The notes under the pieces: model-generated
What the model was told of the DNA's origin: nothing
The model's database searches: none
The model's input: only the letters and a program-made list of their open reading frames with translations
In this document: in pieces, positions 63,073 to 64,000 of the stretch
Numbering within the stretch: the stretch's first letter is position 1
Layout: each line of letters opens with the position of its first letter
Position numbers and translations under genes: made by a program
Assembly (NCBI RefSeq): GCF_022968795.1
Contig: NZ_JALJRB010000010.1
Location: 80,971 to 144,970, forward strand
Origin: Desulfatitalea alkaliphila
Lineage (GTDB): Bacteria > Desulfobacterota > Desulfobacteria > Desulfobacterales > Desulfosarcinaceae
Direction: 5' to 3'
DNA: 64,000 bases

Positions 63073-64000
63073 TTCAGCCCCTTATTTTCTAAATCGTTCT
63101 CTTGTTCAGCGATCGGCAGTTCCTCCAGCTCGAAAAGGTCGTGTGACATGCGGCGGACACCTATGTTGTATTCCATCAGCAGTGTGACCAGCTGTTCGCC
63201 ATTCATCAGGCCCACGGGCGTTTTATCCGGCTGATTGGCTTCCTTGATGGCTCCGGTGCTGAAGTCGCTGGTGGTGATGATCAATCCCTGTTCATGCGCA
63301 CCAAGACTGCCGCGTACCTGCTGAACAGTCGGGCTCTGGATATTGCCTTTCCAGCGTTTTGCCTGAACAGCCATCTTAATGCGGACCACATCGCTGATCA
63401 GCAGCGTGCCACGGACATCGATACCGCCGTCGCCACCGTACTTAGTCACCTCGATGCTTTCAAAGCCCATCTCAGCCAGCAGCTGTCCAACCAGCTCCTC
63501 GAATTGTGCCGGGCTCAGATCCATCAGCTGGGAAAGCAGCTTCTTCCGGATCTCTCGGTTGTGCTTGGAAATCTGATACGGCAGGCCGGTACCCATCCAT
63601 TTGACGAGGCTGTAATACCCGGGTGATGTGCGAACAAACCGACCGGGTTCACCACTGGCCTTTGATCGTTTGAGTTCAGTCACCAACTGAGCGTTCATGG
63701 TTGCTTCAGGAGTCTTGCCGGAGGTATTCAACCAGCCCTGATTCATGGCTTTGTCAGTAATATCCCGGTAATGCATCGGTTGCTTATTAGCAAAGAATTC
63801 AAGCACAGCCTCTGCTGCCTGAAGGAAGGACATAACCTGTCCTTTTGGCGGAGCGCCATAAGGAACTGGCTCCTCTGAACGACACATCGCCGGAGCCTCT
63901 TCTTTTATATCGCAAACAGCAACAATCTGAGTATCCCGAAGGAAGAACGTCTGAGGCGCAACTTTCACAAAGGTCGACTGGTCCCCATGCTTTTTAATAT
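63069..64000 (-). CDS. mrr: Mrr-family restriction endonuclease (5' end outside window)
   Basis: At least 310 codons; the frame stays open to the window edge (…KKHGDQSTFVKVAPQTFFLRDTQ), and that stretch looks like the end of a HARE-type winged helix, so the real start is beyond 64000. A second HARE-like winged helix follows (SFLQAAEAVLEFFANKQPMHYRDITDKAMNQGW...FVRTSPGYYSLV). Then comes the Mrr catalytic domain: LSPAQFEELVGQLLAEMGFESIEVTKYGGDGGIDVRG...MAVQAKRWKGNIQSPTVQQVRGSL, with the D...QxK nuclease core. Mrr enzymes cut methylated DNA. It overlaps mcrB by 4 nt. Confidence 0.9.
   Translation of the reverse strand, partial: IKKHGDQSTFVKVAPQTFFLRDTQIVAVCDIKEEAPAMCRSEEPVPYGAPPKGQVMSFLQAAEAVLEFFANKQPMHYRDITDKAMNQGWLNTSGKTPEATMNAQLVTELKRSKASGEPGRFVRTSPGYYSLVKWMGTGLPYQISKHNREIRKKLLSQLMDLSPAQFEELVGQLLAEMGFESIEVTKYGGDGGIDVRGTLLISDVVRIKMAVQAKRWKGNIQSPTVQQVRGSLGAHEQGLIITTSDFSTGAIKEANQPDKTPVGLMNGEQLVTLLMEYNIGVRRMSHDLFELEELPIAEQENDLENKGLK

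Overview
The window reads as a high-G+C chromosome segment of an anaerobic Desulfobacterota (deltaproteobacterial) organism, most like the Desulfosarcina/Desulfobacteraceae sulfate reducers. This is inferred from gene content: an alicyclic-acid degradation operon of the BadH/BadI type, a glutaconate-type CoA-transferase, ferredoxin-rich oxidoreductases, a FadH-type dienoyl-CoA reductase, and sigma-54 two-component signalling. No phylogenetic marker gene was available to test it. The last ~5.5 kb is visibly poorer in G+C and looks acquired.

Layout. 1-3.3 kb: 3' part of a hybrid histidine kinase and a REC/HD-GYP regulator. 3.3-6.4 kb: two hotdog thioesterases around a PanP-like decarboxylase. 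6.8-10.6 kb: two exported alpha/beta hydrolases and a lipoprotein. 10.7-16.2 kb: glutaminase, a Pit phosphate transporter with its DUF47 partner, a PpiD-like foldase and tRNA-Ala(GGC). 16.6-21.1 kb: CoA-transferase A/B, Smr protein, iron-sulfur protein, NMO-like flavoprotein. 21.2-29.5 kb: class II photolyase, DUF123 nuclease-like protein, ferredoxin-nitroreductase, putative molybdenum-carrier-like protein, speE/speD, DUF1285-like protein, asd and fabH. 29.5-41.5 kb: ExeA-like ATPase fused to an OmpA domain, DjlA-like co-chaperone, membrane proteins, FadH, TPR protein, Nudix, Hsp33, MltD-like transglycosylase, Dus, and a stand-alone PocR domain.

41.6-47.9 kb holds the main metabolic unit, one minus-strand operon: iclR - badH-like - aliA-like CoA ligase - acyl-CoA dehydrogenase (Asp in place of the usual catalytic Glu) - badI-like hydrolase - nitroreductase. 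Together they would activate cyclohexanecarboxylate, oxidise it and open the ring to pimelyl-CoA; the hydratase step (BadK) is not encoded here. 48.4-57.7 kb: FemAB-like transferase, YitT protein, Rnk-like factor, CBS protein, an NtrC-type two-component pair, SpoIIAA-like protein and an acetyl-CoA-synthetase-like ligase.

57.7-64 kb is a scar followed by a defence island. A pyruvate-dehydrogenase E1-alpha gene stops matching its family exactly at three GC-rich 15-16 bp tandem repeats. A C-terminal SelO remnant and a tRNA/tmRNA-like T-arm follow. Then comes a tight minus-strand operon: Mrr nuclease (cut by the window edge) - McrB - McrC - ADP-ribosylglycohydrolase - DUF2188 protein, i.e. modification-dependent restriction genes joined to a de-ADP-ribosylation enzyme.

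Six copies of the palindrome GGGCACGGCRYGCCGTGCCC are scattered in intergenic DNA of the high-G+C part; I saw none in the island.
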